Assembly: GCA_027449685.1 (NCBI GenBank) | Contig: DAIDLC010000004.1 | Coordinates: 62,001 to 126,000, forward strand | Length of the DNA stretch: 64,000 nt | Reading direction: 5' to 3' | DNA from: Ferrovaceae bacterium | Lineage (GTDB): Bacteria; Pseudomonadota; Gammaproteobacteria; Burkholderiales; Ferrovaceae | Shown: one piece after another, positions 25,362 to 36,419 of the stretch | Position numbering within the stretch: position 1 is the stretch's first letter | Layout: the number at the start of each line of letters is the position of its first letter | Position numbers and translations under genes: made by a program | Notes under the pieces: model-generated | The model's database searches: none | Told to the model about the DNA's origin: nothing | What the model saw: only the letters and a program-made list of their open reading frames with translations

Positions 25362-26747
25362 ATGGAACGCATTACCCCCGATCTGATGCGCCGCTTCGAC
25401 ATTCCCGGGCCGCGGTACACCTCGTACCCCACGGCTGATCGGTTTTTGCCAGATCCGGAGGGTCTGGTGCTGAAGCAGGCTCTGGAGGAGCGCGCTGGCG
25501 CAGCGGCTCTGCCCATGTCGCTGTATGTGCATGTTCCCTTTTGCGAGTCGGTGTGCTACTACTGCGCCTGTAACAAGGTCATTACCAAAGACCATACCAA
25601 GGTGCAGGATTACCTGCGTTATCTGGAGCGGGAAATCCACCAGGTGTCGCAGCATTTGATGGGTCCTGGCGGGCGCCTGTCCCCCGTGTCCCAGTTGCAT
25701 TTTGGGGGTGGGTCACCCACTTTTCTCAGTGATGACGAATTAGCCGCTCTGGTGCAACTGCTGCGCGCACGTTTCGAGTTTGTGGAAGGAGCGGAATATT
25801 CCATCGAAATCGACCCGCGTACGGTCAATGCCGCCCGCTTGGCCCATGTGCGCGCCCTGGGTTTTAATCGGGTCAGTTTTGGGGTGCAGGATTTCGATCC
25901 CCAGGTGCAACTGGCCGTTCATCGGGTGCAACCCTTTGAACAAGTCGAAACCCTGATGGCGCAGGCGCGTGCCTTGCAATTTGATTCCATCAATGTGGAT
26001 CTCATCTACGGTTTGCCGCATCAGTCCCAGGCGTCATTTACGCGCACCCTGGAACAGGTTGCGGCTCTGCGTCCTGACCGCATTGCCCTTTATGCGTATG
26101 CTCACTTGCCTGCGCGTTTCAAGCCGCAACGGCGCATCGATGCAGCCCATCTGCCGGGAGCCGATCTCAAGCTGGGCATGCTGGACAGGGCCATCGACAC
26201 CTTTCTGGAACAAGGCTACGACTATATTGGCATGGACCATTTTTCCCTGCCCCAGGATCTTCTGGCGCAGGTCAAGCGCGAGGGACGGTTGCAGCGCAAT
26301 TTTCAGGGCTATCACACCAATGCCGGTTCGGACCTGGTGGGTTTTGGGGTATCGGCCATCAGTCAGGTGGGGCGTGCCTATAGCCAAAACCTGAAAACCC
26401 TGGCGGAATACTACGCGGCCATCGATGCCGGACGCTTGCCCGTGGACCGGGGACTTACGCTCACCGAAGATGATCTGCTGCGGCGCGAGGTCATCATGGG
26501 GCTCATGTGCCAAGGGAAGATGGATTTTCAGGACTTGCAACGTCGCTATGCTATCCACGTGGCAAGCTATTTTGAAGAAGCTCTGGCGCGTATGCGCGAA
26601 TTCGAACAGTTTGATCTGGTCCGGCGTACAGACTCTGGACTTCAGGTCAGCAAGGCGGGGTGGTTTTTTGTGCGGGCCATTGCCATGGCATTCGACAAAT
26701 ATCTCTGGATGCATTCAGACCACCAGCGCTTTTCAAAGGTGTTGTAG
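25362..26747 (+). CDS. hemN: Oxygen-independent coproporphyrinogen III oxidase
   Basis: 461 residues, close to E. coli HemN (457). It is a radical-SAM enzyme converting coproporphyrinogen III to protoporphyrinogen IX without oxygen. The cluster motif is in YVHVPFCESVCYYCACNKV (C-x3-C-x2-C, with the extra Cys of HemN), followed by HFGGGSPTFLS. The N-terminal MRRFDIPGPRYTSYPTADRF trip-wire and the C-terminal HemN domain (DLLRREVIMGLMCQGKMDF) are also present. It is cytoplasmic. The FNR box and terminator make it a single-gene anaerobic transcription unit. Confidence 0.96.
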   Translation: MERITPDLMRRFDIPGPRYTSYPTADRFLPDPEGLVLKQALEERAGAAALPMSLYVHVPFCESVCYYCACNKVITKDHTKVQDYLRYLEREIHQVSQHLMGPGGRLSPVSQLHFGGGSPTFLSDDELAALVQLLRARFEFVEGAEYSIEIDPRTVNAARLAHVRALGFNRVSFGVQDFDPQVQLAVHRVQPFEQVETLMAQARALQFDSINVDLIYGLPHQSQASFTRTLEQVAALRPDRIALYAYAHLPARFKPQRRIDAAHLPGADLKLGMLDRAIDTFLEQGYDYIGMDHFSLPQDLLAQVKREGRLQRNFQGYHTNAGSDLVGFGVSAISQVGRAYSQNLKTLAEYYAAIDAGRLPVDRGLTLTEDDLLRREVIMGLMCQGKMDFQDLQRRYAIHVASYFEEALARMREFEQFDLVRRTDSGLQVSKAGWFFVRAIAMAFDKYLWMHSDHQRFSKVL

Positions 26748-26771
26748 TAGTCTCCTAAAGTGGTCTTTATC

Positions 26772-26806
26772 GCCCTCGTTGCTCACGCTTCGAGGGCTTT
26801 TTTTTG
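26772..26806 (+). terminator. Rho-independent terminator after hemN
   Basis: GCCCTCG ... CGAGGGC forms a 7-bp stem with a 12-base loop followed by a run of eight or more T. It lies 25 bases after the hemN stop. Confidence 0.85.
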
Positions 26807-26933
26807 GGGGGCGCACAGCACCAACCCTCTTGCGCGCTGGGCTAGCCCACGCCACCCGGCGAGATTTTGCAGCAGGTGCGGCAACAGGACATCCTAAAGC
26901 CGTATAATGAGCGCTTTTACCTCGGCGGCCTTC

Positions 26934-27977
26934 ATGAAAAAAATTCTGATTCTAGGTGTTAACGGGTTCATTGGGCATCACCTCAGCCAACGAATTCTGA
27001 CGACGACGGAGTGGGAAGTGTATGGGATGGACATGCAAAGCGATCGCGTGTCCGATCTCATCGACCATCCCCGCTTCAATTTTTTTGAAGGCGATATCAC
27101 CATCAACAAGGAATGGATCGAATACCACGTCAAAAAATGTGATGTGGTCCTGCCGCTGGTGGCCATTGCTACGCCTGCTACCTACGTGCAGCAACCCTTG
27201 CGCGTGTTCGAACTGGATTTTGAAGCCAATCTGCCCATTGTTCGCAGTTGCGTCAAGTATGGCAAACGGATCCTGTTTCCCTCCACCTCCGAAGTCTATG
27301 GCATGTGCCACGACGAGGAATTCGATCCCGAAGCCTCCGAACTCATTCTGGGCCCGATCGAAAAACAACGCTGGATCTATTCCTGTAGCAAACAGTTGAT
27401 GGACCGCGTCATCTGGGCGTATGGCATGCAAAACGGCCTGGACTTCACCCTGTTTCGCCCTTTCAACTGGATTGGTTCCGGCCTGGACAGCATTCACACA
27501 CCCAAGGAAGGTAGTTCGCGGGTCATCACCCAGTTCTTTGGGCATATCGTGCGTGGAGAAAACATCAAACTGGTGGACGGGGGCAGTCAAAAACGCGCCT
27601 TTACGTATATCGATGATGGCATTGCTGCCCTGATGAAGATGATCGACAACAAAAATGGCGTAGCCTCCGGAAAAATCTACAATGTGGGCAATCCTTCCAA
27701 TAATTATTCGGTCAAGGAGCTGGCCCACATGATGTTGAAACTGGCCCTGGAATACCCCGAATATCGTGCCACGGCCGAACAGGTTCAGTTGCTGGAAACC
27801 ACTTCCGAGGCTTATTACGGCAAGGGTTATCAGGATGTTCAAAACCGTGTTCCAAAAATCACCAACACCATGGCCGATCTGGACTGGGCACCCCAAGTGA
27901 CCATGGCCAATGCCCTGCGCTACATCTTCGACTCCTATCGCAGTCAGGTGGCCGAAGCGCGCGGGCTTGTGGACTGA
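26934..27977 (+). CDS. UDP-glucuronate C4 oxidase/decarboxylase, stand-alone ArnA C-terminal-type protein
   Basis: 347 residues from the ATG at 26934, which begins directly with the Rossmann strand KKILILGVNGFIGHHL; the ATG at 26907 adds nine residues. It corresponds to the C-terminal half of E. coli ArnA. The NAD+-binding loop, PSTSEVYGMC with the catalytic Glu, RWIYSCSKQLMDRVIWAYG (Tyr/Lys) and YYGKGYQDVQNR with the conserved Arg are all retained. It converts UDP-glucuronate to UDP-4-keto-arabinose with loss of CO2, the first Ara4N step. There is no fused formyltransferase; that half is encoded separately at 30124-31044. It is followed after 70 bases by purE. Confidence 0.88.
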   Translation: MKKILILGVNGFIGHHLSQRILTTTEWEVYGMDMQSDRVSDLIDHPRFNFFEGDITINKEWIEYHVKKCDVVLPLVAIATPATYVQQPLRVFELDFEANLPIVRSCVKYGKRILFPSTSEVYGMCHDEEFDPEASELILGPIEKQRWIYSCSKQLMDRVIWAYGMQNGLDFTLFRPFNWIGSGLDSIHTPKEGSSRVITQFFGHIVRGENIKLVDGGSQKRAFTYIDDGIAALMKMIDNKNGVASGKIYNVGNPSNNYSVKELAHMMLKLALEYPEYRATAEQVQLLETTSEAYYGKGYQDVQNRVPKITNTMADLDWAPQVTMANALRYIFDSYRSQVAEARGLVD

Positions 27978-28047
27978 AAACCCGGGTGCCAATCCAGGGT
28001 AAACAGCCCCCGGTTCGGTTTGTCAATACAAGTGCGGTACGTAGGAC

Positions 28048-28566
28048 ATGAGTGAGCAGGACATGCAAAAACCTCGGGTCGGTGTGGTGATGGGAAGCCA
28101 GTCAGATTGGCCGGTCATGGAGCCGGCGGCATTGATATTGGCCCGTTTTGGCGTGCCCTTCGAAACCCGGGTGGTCTCAGCCCATCGCACCCCCGACCTC
28201 CTGTTTGAATATGCCGCGCAGGCGCGCGCCCGTGGTCTGGCCTGCGTGATTGCCGGAGCCGGAGGAGCCGCCCATCTTCCCGGAATGTTGGCTGCCAAGT
28301 GTACCCTGCCGGTTTTGGGCGTTCCCATTCCCGCCACTGTGCTTCAAGGGCAGGATGCCTTGCTGTCCATCGTGCAAATGCCCAAGGGGGTGCCGGTGGC
28401 TACCTTCGCCATTGGGGCTGCCGGTGCGGCCAATGCGGGGCTATTTGCCGTGAGCCTGCTGGCGCTTACGGACCAACCATTGGCGCACGCTCTGGACGCC
28501 TATCGGACCGAACTGGCCCAGTCTGTCCTGGCCATGCCACTGCCCCCCCTGGTTTCCCGCCCATGA
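28048..28566 (+). CDS. purE: N5-carboxyaminoimidazole ribonucleotide mutase
   Basis: 172 residues, the usual class I PurE length. The signature loops [13 protein letters not shown] and [15 protein letters not shown] hold the catalytic Ser/Asp and His, and [17 protein letters not shown] forms the substrate pocket. It interconverts N5-CAIR and CAIR in purine synthesis. The last bases overlap the purK start (ATGA), so the two are translationally coupled. Confidence 0.96.
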   Translation: MSEQDMQKPRVGVVMGSQSDWPVMEPAALILARFGVPFETRVVSAHRTPDLLFEYAAQARARGLACVIAGAGGAAHLPGMLAAKCTLPVLGVPIPATVLQGQDALLSIVQMPKGVPVATFAIGAAGAANAGLFAVSLLALTDQPLAHALDAYRTELAQSVLAMPLPPLVSRP

Positions 28567-29693
28567 ATCGCAAGGAATCGACCCTGGGCATTCTGGGGGG
28601 AGGGCAACTGGGCCGCATGTTTACCTGCGCGGCCCGCACCATGGGGTATGACGTGGTGGTGCTGGATCCCGACCCCGAAGCACCGGCGGCGCATTTTGCC
28701 ACCCGTCATCTCTGTACTCCCTTCACTGACGCGCAGGCGCTCAATGATTTGGCGCGCAGTTGCAGTGCGGTAACCACCGAGTTTGAAAACGTTCCGGCCT
28801 CCTCTCTGGACATTCTGGCCAGTGACACCGTGGTGCGACCAGCGGCACAGGCGGTGGCCATTGCGCAAAACCGGATTCTGGAGAAGACCTTTCTTCAGGA
28901 ACAGGGAATTGCCGTGGGGGCCTTTTCCGTGGCCCGGTGCCGGGAATCCTTCCGGCACGGTCTGACCCAGGTGGGGCTGCCGGCCATCATCAAAACCTCC
29001 CGGTTTGGTTATGATGGCAAAGGTCAGTATCGGGTCGATACCCTGGAGCAAGCCAACGACATCCTGGAACGGGAACCGGCCATGCTGCCGGTGGTCATCG
29101 AAGCCTTGTTGCCGCTGGATCTGGAAATTTCCGTGATTCTGGCGCGTAGCGCCGGCGATGAGCTCAGTTTTTGGCCGGTGGCAGAAAACCGTCATTCCCA
29201 GGGTATTCTGGATGTCACCCTTGCGCCGGCCCGGGTTTCTGGGGTGCTGGCAGGGCAGGCGCAGGATACGGCCGCCACCATTGCACGACAGCTGGACTAT
29301 GTGGGCGTCATGGCGGTGGAGTTCTTTGTTAGTCAGGGCCGCTTGCTGGTGAATGAAATCGCCCCACGACCTCACAACAGTGGGCACTATACGCTGGATG
29401 CCTGCATGACGAGTCAGTTTGAACAACAGGTGCGCATGCTGGCAGGCTTGCCCGCCGGAAGTACAGAGCAACTGCGTCCTGCCGTGATGGTGAATCTGTT
29501 GGGTGATTTATGGGCCGAAGGAACCCCACCCTGGGCTCTGCTGTATGCCGAACCAACCCTGAAGCTCCATCTGTATGGCAAACAGGACCCGCGTCCAGGG
29601 CGAAAAATGGGGCACTTCACCGTGTTGGGGACTAGCGTGGAGCAGGCCTTGGGCACTGCCGAAAAGCTGCGCCACGCCCTGCGGCAGAGATGA
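28563..29693 (+). CDS. purK: N5-carboxyaminoimidazole ribonucleotide synthase
   Basis: 376 residues from the ATG at 28563 overlapping the purE stop; the longer ORF to 28299 is a shadow over purE. The ATP-grasp enzyme makes N5-CAIR from AIR, ATP and bicarbonate. The N-terminal [12 protein letters not shown], the lid and grasp segments [19 protein letters not shown], and the metal-binding [17 protein letters not shown] are intact. It acts immediately before PurE. Its 3' end converges with the PII gene 9 bases away. Confidence 0.96.
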   Translation: MNRKESTLGILGGGQLGRMFTCAARTMGYDVVVLDPDPEAPAAHFATRHLCTPFTDAQALNDLARSCSAVTTEFENVPASSLDILASDTVVRPAAQAVAIAQNRILEKTFLQEQGIAVGAFSVARCRESFRHGLTQVGLPAIIKTSRFGYDGKGQYRVDTLEQANDILEREPAMLPVVIEALLPLDLEISVILARSAGDELSFWPVAENRHSQGILDVTLAPARVSGVLAGQAQDTAATIARQLDYVGVMAVEFFVSQGRLLVNEIAPRPHNSGHYTLDACMTSQFEQQVRMLAGLPAGSTEQLRPAVMVNLLGDLWAEGTPPWALLYAEPTLKLHLYGKQDPRPGRKMGHFTVLGTSVEQALGTAEKLRHALRQR

Positions 29694-29702
29694 GTTTGGT
29701 GG

Positions 29703-30065
<363 letters not shown>

Positions 30066-30123
30066 TCAGCGGTCATCCCCAGGGCGGGGCATTACGGGAT
30101 GATAACACCTGCAGCGGATTCTG

Positions 30124-31044
30124 TTACAGTGGGCTGGGATGAACTCCTTTGGGAAAGCGCGCCTTGAAGCCAGAAGCATCCAGCAAGACGCCCCCCACTT
30201 CCAGTTCGAGCAGGTACAGTGCGCGTCCATCGCCCCCCACTGTCTGGGCAACGGCCTGGGGATGTGGATTCAGGCTGGTGCGTAAAATCCGGGCCACTTG
30301 CCCCTCCAGTTGAGTGGTTGCCCCGGGGTACGGCGGGGCCACTCCCCGCACCAGATTGTGGATTTGCTGTGCGCTTTGCCGCCAGTCGATACGTCCGTCT
30401 TCCGGACGTCGACCCCCGAAATAACTGCCCTGTTTCAGGTTTTGTGGGGTATGGGGTGCGCTGCCGTTGAACAAGGGGCCCAAGACGTGTTCCAGCATGT
30501 AGGTGGCTGCGGGGACCAGGCGTTCAAAGACTTCGAAGGCCGTGTCATCCGGGCCGATGGGAACGCTCACTTGGGCCACGATAGCGCCTTGGTCCGGTTT
30601 GACGGTCATGGCGTGCAAGGTGGCGCCGGTTTCCTTTTCGCCGTGAATGACTGCCCAATTGACCGGAACACGCCCGCGATATTTGGGAAGGAGCGAGCCA
30701 TGCAGGTTGTAAGCGCCCTGGGTGGGAATGTTGAGCAGATCTTCACCCAGCATGTGCCGGTAATAGAACGAAAAAATGAAGTCTGGGTGCAGGTCACGAA
30801 TCGCCTCGACGAGGGCTGGGTGGTTGGGGTCCTGCGGGGTGATCGTGGGAATGCAGTGGCATCCGGCTAGCCGTGCCACACTCTCAAACCAGATGGTTTC
30901 TTGCGGATTGTCCTGGTGGGTTACCACCAGTGCCACCTCCACACCGCGATCCAGCAACACCTGCAGGCAGCGGGCGCCAAAGCGGTGGTAAGCAAAGACC
31001 ACCACGCGTTTGGCAGGAGAAGAATTTTTACGGGTTAGCGTCAT
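30124..31044 (-). CDS. Stand-alone formyltransferase, ArnA N-terminal-type
   Basis: 306 residues, equivalent to the N-terminal half of E. coli ArnA. The N-10-formyl-THF transferase core is intact: FIFSFYYRHMLGEDLL, NLHGSLLPKYRGRVPVNW with catalytic Asn and His, and the Asp in TVKPDQGAIVAQ. The C-terminal subdomain contains YFGGRRPEDGRIDWRQ. It should formylate UDP-L-Ara4N made by ArnB. It is last in the arnT-E-B-C cluster, 112 bases after arnC. The decarboxylase half sits elsewhere on the opposite strand, so this is a naturally split ArnA. Confidence 0.87.
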   Translation of the reverse strand: MTLTRKNSSPAKRVVVFAYHRFGARCLQVLLDRGVEVALVVTHQDNPQETIWFESVARLAGCHCIPTITPQDPNHPALVEAIRDLHPDFIFSFYYRHMLGEDLLNIPTQGAYNLHGSLLPKYRGRVPVNWAVIHGEKETGATLHAMTVKPDQGAIVAQVSVPIGPDDTAFEVFERLVPAATYMLEHVLGPLFNGSAPHTPQNLKQGSYFGGRRPEDGRIDWRQSAQQIHNLVRGVAPPYPGATTQLEGQVARILRTSLNPHPQAVAQTVGGDGRALYLLELEVGGVLLDASGFKARFPKGVHPSPL

Positions 31045-31156
31045 GGGCGGTGTCAGATTGAGTTGGAGGGGTTGAGTAGTCTGCTAGAGCGTAGCGTATG
31101 GCGCGCAGGCAGATATCGGGATTGCCAGAACGGGAACGGAAAGCGGAGCCATGCGC

Positions 31157-32116
31157 TCATCTGGTTTGGTCGTGTAAATCGGGGGCTTCCAGAATGGCCT
31201 GGATCAGGAAGCGTGGGCGATCCCGCACCTGTTGGTAAATGCGCCCCACGTATTCCCCCAGCAAACCAATGCCAAACAGCAGAATGCTGATGAGAAAGAA
31301 CGTAATGGCGAAGAGGGTGAACACGCCCTCGGCCTCGGGGCCCAGTATCCAGCGACGCACAAACAGGTAGACCACGAACAGACCGGACAGGACGGACAGG
31401 ACCATTCCCAGCAAGGAGAAGGTTTGTAGGGGGACCACGGAAAATCCGGTGATCAGATCGAAGTTGAGGCGTACCAGGCTGTACATGGAATATTTTGACT
31501 CGCCTGCTGCGCGTTCTTCGTGTTTGACCTGAATCTCTACGGGATTGGCCGAAAAGGTGTAGGCCAGGGCCGGAATGAAGGTGTTGACTTCGCGGCAGGA
31601 AGAAATGGCGCGGATGATGCGTCGGTCATAGGCCCGCAACATGCACCCCTGGTCCGTCATATGAATCCGTGTCATGCGCTCGCGCAGGCGGTTCATGAGG
31701 CGTGAAGCCCAACGCCGCCAGGTGCTGTCCTGACGCTGCATGCGGATGGTACCCACATAATCATGCCCGGCATCCATGGCCTGTAAAAGTTTTCCAATTT
31801 CTTCCGGGGGGTTTTGCAAATCGGCATCCAGGGTGACGATGCGTTCGCCCCGGGCTTGCTCGAATCCGGCCATGATGGCCATATGCTGTCCGTAGTTGCC
31901 GTTGAGCAAGATGACGCGGGTAACTTCGGGGCGCCGTTCAAACTGTTGTCGCAGCAGGGCCCCCGAGCGGTCCCGGCTACCGTCATTGATAAAGATCAGC
32001 TCGTAGGAAAGATGCAAGGCATCCAAAGCCGGGTAAACCCGGTCAAAGAGGGCTTGCAATCCCTCCTCCTCGTTGTAGACGGGAATGATGACGGACAGGA
32101 GAGGAAGGTGGGCCAT
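31157..32116 (-). CDS. arnC: Undecaprenyl-phosphate 4-deoxy-4-formamido-L-arabinose transferase
   Basis: 319 residues from the ATG at 32116, matching the E. coli length (322); the ORF extension to 32188 overlaps arnB. The GT2 domain has VIIPVYNEEEGLQ, FINDGSRDRSG and LDADLQNPPEEI (DxD-type), followed by two C-terminal transmembrane helices (VVPLQTFSLLGMVLSVLSGLFVVYLF and VFTLFAITFFLISILLFGIGLLG). It transfers formylated Ara4N from UDP to undecaprenyl phosphate at the inner membrane. It starts 16 bases after the arnB stop. Confidence 0.9.
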   Translation of the reverse strand: MAHLPLLSVIIPVYNEEEGLQALFDRVYPALDALHLSYELIFINDGSRDRSGALLRQQFERRPEVTRVILLNGNYGQHMAIMAGFEQARGERIVTLDADLQNPPEEIGKLLQAMDAGHDYVGTIRMQRQDSTWRRWASRLMNRLRERMTRIHMTDQGCMLRAYDRRIIRAISSCREVNTFIPALAYTFSANPVEIQVKHEERAAGESKYSMYSLVRLNFDLITGFSVVPLQTFSLLGMVLSVLSGLFVVYLFVRRWILGPEAEGVFTLFAITFFLISILLFGIGLLGEYVGRIYQQVRDRPRFLIQAILEAPDLHDQTR

Positions 32117-32132
32117 GATGAACAGTTCTCGG

Positions 32133-33284
32133 TTAGCCGCGCGCCTGTTGCAGGACGCTTTGTAGGGTGCTGCAGACACGATCCACATCCTGCGTGGTGA
32201 GTGCCGGGTAAAGGGGAAGTGTCAGGGTACAGCGGGCAATCCGTTCGCTATGCGGAAAGTCTCCCGCCTGATAACCCAGGGTCCGGTAGCGGCTGGTCAG
32301 GTGAATGGCCTCGTAAGAAATGCCACTGCCAATGCCTTGAGCGGCCAGTGCATCCATGATCTGTTTGCGGCTCCAGGTCAACTGTTCCAGGCGCAGCAAG
32401 GGGGCAAAGAAATTCCAGCTATGTCCCCTGTCACCCCGGGCGGGTAATTCGCACAGGGGTTCGGTGGCCAGGTTGTGAAAATAGCGGGCCACCAGTTGCC
32501 GCCGTTTTTCGATAAATTCCTCCAGACGGGCCAACTGGAGCAAACCCAGGCGGGCATTGACATCGGGCAGGTTGAATTTTCCGCCGGCCACCAGTACGTC
32601 CCGGGTGCCGTCCGGATTGCGGGAAATGCCGTGAAAACGCCACTTCTCGGCGAGTTGGGCTTCGGATTCATCGGCAAATACCAAAGCCCCCCCTTCGATG
32701 GTGGTCAGGTTTTTGTTGGGGTGAAAACTGAAACTGGCCATGTCCCCAAAACTGCCAATGGGACGCCCCTGCCAGCGTGAGCCAATGGCCAGGGCAGCAT
32801 CTTCGATGACGCGCAGATTGGTGTCTCCCGCCAAGTCGTACAAAGCCTCCATGGGCAAGGGAAGCCCGGCAAAGTGGGTGGGCATCAGGGCACGGGTTTT
32901 GGGGGTAATGACACGCTCGGCAGCCTCCAGATCCAGATTGCGCGTTACGGGGTCCACATCCACGAACACGGGTGTGGCTCCGGTGCGGGAAATGGCATTG
33001 GCACAAGAGAAAAACGTTTGCGCGGGCAGGATGACTTCGTCCCCGGGGCCCACGCCAGCCACCTGCAGGGCCACCTCCAAAGCGGCAGTGGCCGAAGAAA
33101 ACACACGCACCGGGCGCCCGCCGTGATAGGCCGACAGGGCCTGCTCGAACTCGAGGACGCGTGGACCGGAGGTGATCCAGAGGGAGCGCAAGGTGTCGGC
33201 CACGGCCTCCACCATGGCCTCGTCCAGCGTAGGCCGCGCAAAGGGCAGAAAGGGCAAAGCGGAGGGTGAGTTAGCTGCGTGCAA
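32133..33284 (-). CDS. arnB: UDP-4-amino-4-deoxy-L-arabinose aminotransferase
   Basis: 383 residues if translation starts at the TTG at 33284, preceded by GGGAG at 9 bases; this gives the E. coli ArnB length (about 380). The longer ORF start at 33383 would read through the end of arnE. It is a DegT/DnrJ-family PLP enzyme. SLWITSGPRVLEFE near the start, VFSSATAALEVALQ, VIEDAALAIGS and the Schiff-base lysine in FSFHPNKNLTTIEGGALVF are present. It aminates UDP-4-keto-arabinose using glutamate. It overlaps arnE by 14 bases. Confidence 0.9.
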   Translation of the reverse strand: MHAANSPSALPFLPFARPTLDEAMVEAVADTLRSLWITSGPRVLEFEQALSAYHGGRPVRVFSSATAALEVALQVAGVGPGDEVILPAQTFFSCANAISRTGATPVFVDVDPVTRNLDLEAAERVITPKTRALMPTHFAGLPLPMEALYDLAGDTNLRVIEDAALAIGSRWQGRPIGSFGDMASFSFHPNKNLTTIEGGALVFADESEAQLAEKWRFHGISRNPDGTRDVLVAGGKFNLPDVNARLGLLQLARLEEFIEKRRQLVARYFHNLATEPLCELPARGDRGHSWNFFAPLLRLEQLTWSRKQIMDALAAQGIGSGISYEAIHLTSRYRTLGYQAGDFPHSERIARCTLTLPLYPALTTQDVDRVCSTLQSVLQQARG

Positions 33285-33642
33285 TGAGGAATACTCCCAG
33301 AATGACGACAAAAATCCCTGCCAGGCGCAGGGAGGAAAGGGACTCGCCCAGCAGCCAGTAGGCGGCGGCGGCATTGACCACATAGCCTATGGAGAGCATG
33401 GGATAGGCCATGGACACGGGAACCCGGGACAAGGCCATGATCCAGATCACGACGCTGAAGCCATAGCAGCATAGCCCGCCCAGAATATGCGGCTCGCTGG
33501 CCACTTGCCAGCCGATGGGAAGCAGGTTGCGCCATTCAAAGGTGAAATGCCCGATGGCGTTGGTTCCGGCCTTGAGCAATAATTGAGCGGCTGCATTGAG
33601 CAGAACCCCGGTCAAAATGAGAGAAAAACTCACCAGATTCAT
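33271..33642 (-). CDS. ArnE/EamA-like small flippase subunit
   Basis: 123 residues with four transmembrane helices (FSLILTGVLLNAAAQLLLKAG, ILGGLCCYGFSVVIWIMAL, VSMAYPMLSIGYVVNAAAAYWLLGE, LRLAGIFVVILGVFLIA), the size of ArnE/ArnF. These proteins flip undecaprenyl-P-Ara4N to the periplasmic face, in E. coli as an ArnE-ArnF pair. Only one such gene is present here, so it may act as a homodimer or have a distant partner (inference). It lies between arnT and arnB on the same strand. Confidence 0.82.
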   Translation of the reverse strand: MNLVSFSLILTGVLLNAAAQLLLKAGTNAIGHFTFEWRNLLPIGWQVASEPHILGGLCCYGFSVVIWIMALSRVPVSMAYPMLSIGYVVNAAAAYWLLGESLSSLRLAGIFVVILGVFLIARS

Positions 33643-33654
33643 GTCATGTCCCTG

Positions 33655-35343
33655 CTAGCGCGCCAAGGCGGGATGATGCTCCGGTTGCGCCGGTGTACTG
33701 AAGGGCGCCACTATAACATGGCGCGAATCCCGAAATTGCAGCTGCAGGGGCCAATGGGCACGCAGGAGATGCTCGTACATATCCGGGTTCATGATGGCTC
33801 GTGCGGCGGGGTCGCTGCGCCAAAGGGGTAAAAAATCCTCGAGCGTGGCAATGGCCCCTGTGGGCTGCAGGGTGAGCCCGAAAGCCAGTTCATCCTGAAA
33901 AGCCACCAGTGTGACGGTGCGCTGCAAGTAGTAATCCAGGACCTGATCGTAGGTACCCACGCTATACACTTGCGAGGCCTGACGCAAGGCCGTGCCTTGC
34001 TGCTGCACCAGGGCTTTGCTGGAGGTTACTGCGGCCAGCGATTCGCTACCCTGCAGCAACAGTTGGGCGCCTAGCAGGGAGGAGAGGGCCATGAGGCTCA
34101 GGGCGCTTGCCTGATGGCTGCGCTGTTGCCAGCTCCACAGGCCAGCCCCGAGAAGGACCACCGCAGCCCCGGCGATCCAGCGCGCGTACACCTGATACAG
34201 GGATACCATGTCGGGATCCACATCCAGATCGAACCCCAAGGCCTTGGCTCCCTGCGGGAACGCCAGCAGGGCAGCCACCAGCGCCAGAAAGGCCCCTCCC
34301 AGGATGCCGGTAGCGGGAACCTGCCCCGGCAAATGGGTCTGGTGGTGCAGTTGGCGCCCCATGAGCAGAGCCAGGGCAGGAAAAGCCGGCAGGATATAGG
34401 ATGGAAGTTTGGAGCCTGACAGGCTGAAAAAACCAACCACGAACAAGGCATACAAGGCCAGAAACCGTTGGGGCGAAAAGCTTTTGGCCTGCACGTGACG
34501 CAAGGGCTTGAAAACACTGGACCAGAGTAAGCCCGTCCAAGGGAACAGTCCGGCCAGCAAGACGGGCAGGAAGTACCAGAAAGGCTCTACCCGTTGATGC
34601 ACGGTACTGGTAAAGCGTTGCAGGTGTTCATGGATGAAAAAGAATGGAAGGAATTCGGGATGCACTTGCGCTGCCAGCCAAAACCAGGGGGCTGCCAGCA
34701 ACAGGAAGAGTAACCCGCCGGTGAGGGGTGTCAAGCGTTTCCAGGGAGAAAAATCCCGGGTCCAGAGGGAGTAGAGCAGCAGTGTGGTCCCCGGTAGGGC
34801 CAGGGCAATCAATCCCTTGGAGAGCAGGGCGGCGGCGGCCCCCGCCCAGGCCAGCCGCATCCAGTGGCGCATGGCGCGGGATGCTGGCTGGGCGGATTGG
34901 GCCAATAAAAAGGAACCCACGCTAAACGTCATCCAGAAGGTCAGGCCCATGTCCAGCGAATTGATGTGACCCAGTGCCGCAAAATAAATACTGCCGGATA
35001 ACACCAGCCCGGCCCGCCAACCGGCACCAATGCCAAACAGCCGGTTGCCTAGAAACCAGACCCAGAGCAGGCAGGCCAGGCCGGTCAGGGCGGTCCAGGC
35101 ACGCGCAGCGGTTTCGGTAGGGCCCAGAAGCCTGATGGCGCCCGCCGTGGCCCAATATTGCAGCGGTGGTTTCTCGAAATAGGGGATCCCGTTGAGGTGG
35201 GGTGTAACCCAATCGCCCGTGACGGCCATTTCGCGGGCAATTTCTGCATAACGTCCCTCATCCGGGCGGGTAATGCTGCGTGTGGACAGCCCCAGGCTCC
35301 ACAGCAGCAGGACGAGGAGCACCAGAGCCGTGCCGTGTTTCAT
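33655..35343 (-). CDS. arnT: Lipid A 4-amino-4-deoxy-L-arabinose transferase (ArnT/PMT family)
   Basis: 562 residues from the ATG at 35343 (E. coli 550); the ORF track extends into trxB. A GT-C membrane glycosyltransferase with about 12 helices: TM1 LVLLVLLLWSLGLS, then the catalytic periplasmic loop TRPDEGRYAEIAREMAVTGDW with the essential Asp-Glu, WVTPHLNGIPYFEKPPL, and a C-terminal periplasmic domain. It moves Ara4N to lipid A on the outer face of the inner membrane, reducing negative charge and thus polymyxin sensitivity. It begins 13 bases after trxB. Confidence 0.9.
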   Translation of the reverse strand: MKHGTALVLLVLLLWSLGLSTRSITRPDEGRYAEIAREMAVTGDWVTPHLNGIPYFEKPPLQYWATAGAIRLLGPTETAARAWTALTGLACLLWVWFLGNRLFGIGAGWRAGLVLSGSIYFAALGHINSLDMGLTFWMTFSVGSFLLAQSAQPASRAMRHWMRLAWAGAAAALLSKGLIALALPGTTLLLYSLWTRDFSPWKRLTPLTGGLLFLLLAAPWFWLAAQVHPEFLPFFFIHEHLQRFTSTVHQRVEPFWYFLPVLLAGLFPWTGLLWSSVFKPLRHVQAKSFSPQRFLALYALFVVGFFSLSGSKLPSYILPAFPALALLMGRQLHHQTHLPGQVPATGILGGAFLALVAALLAFPQGAKALGFDLDVDPDMVSLYQVYARWIAGAAVVLLGAGLWSWQQRSHQASALSLMALSSLLGAQLLLQGSESLAAVTSSKALVQQQGTALRQASQVYSVGTYDQVLDYYLQRTVTLVAFQDELAFGLTLQPTGAIATLEDFLPLWRSDPAARAIMNPDMYEHLLRAHWPLQLQFRDSRHVIVAPFSTPAQPEHHPALAR

Positions 35344-35356
35344 GGGGATGGCCGGC

Positions 35357-36400
<1,044 letters not shown>

Positions 36401-36419
36401 TCAAGGCTATAATTCCCTC

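Noticed and set aside
26952-27992. 346-aa minus-strand ORF
   Set aside because: Antisense to the ArnA-type decarboxylase with clear catalytic residues.
28299-28562. Upstream extension of purK
   Set aside because: It overlaps purE; the ATG at 28563 overlapping the purE stop gives the correct PurK N-terminus.
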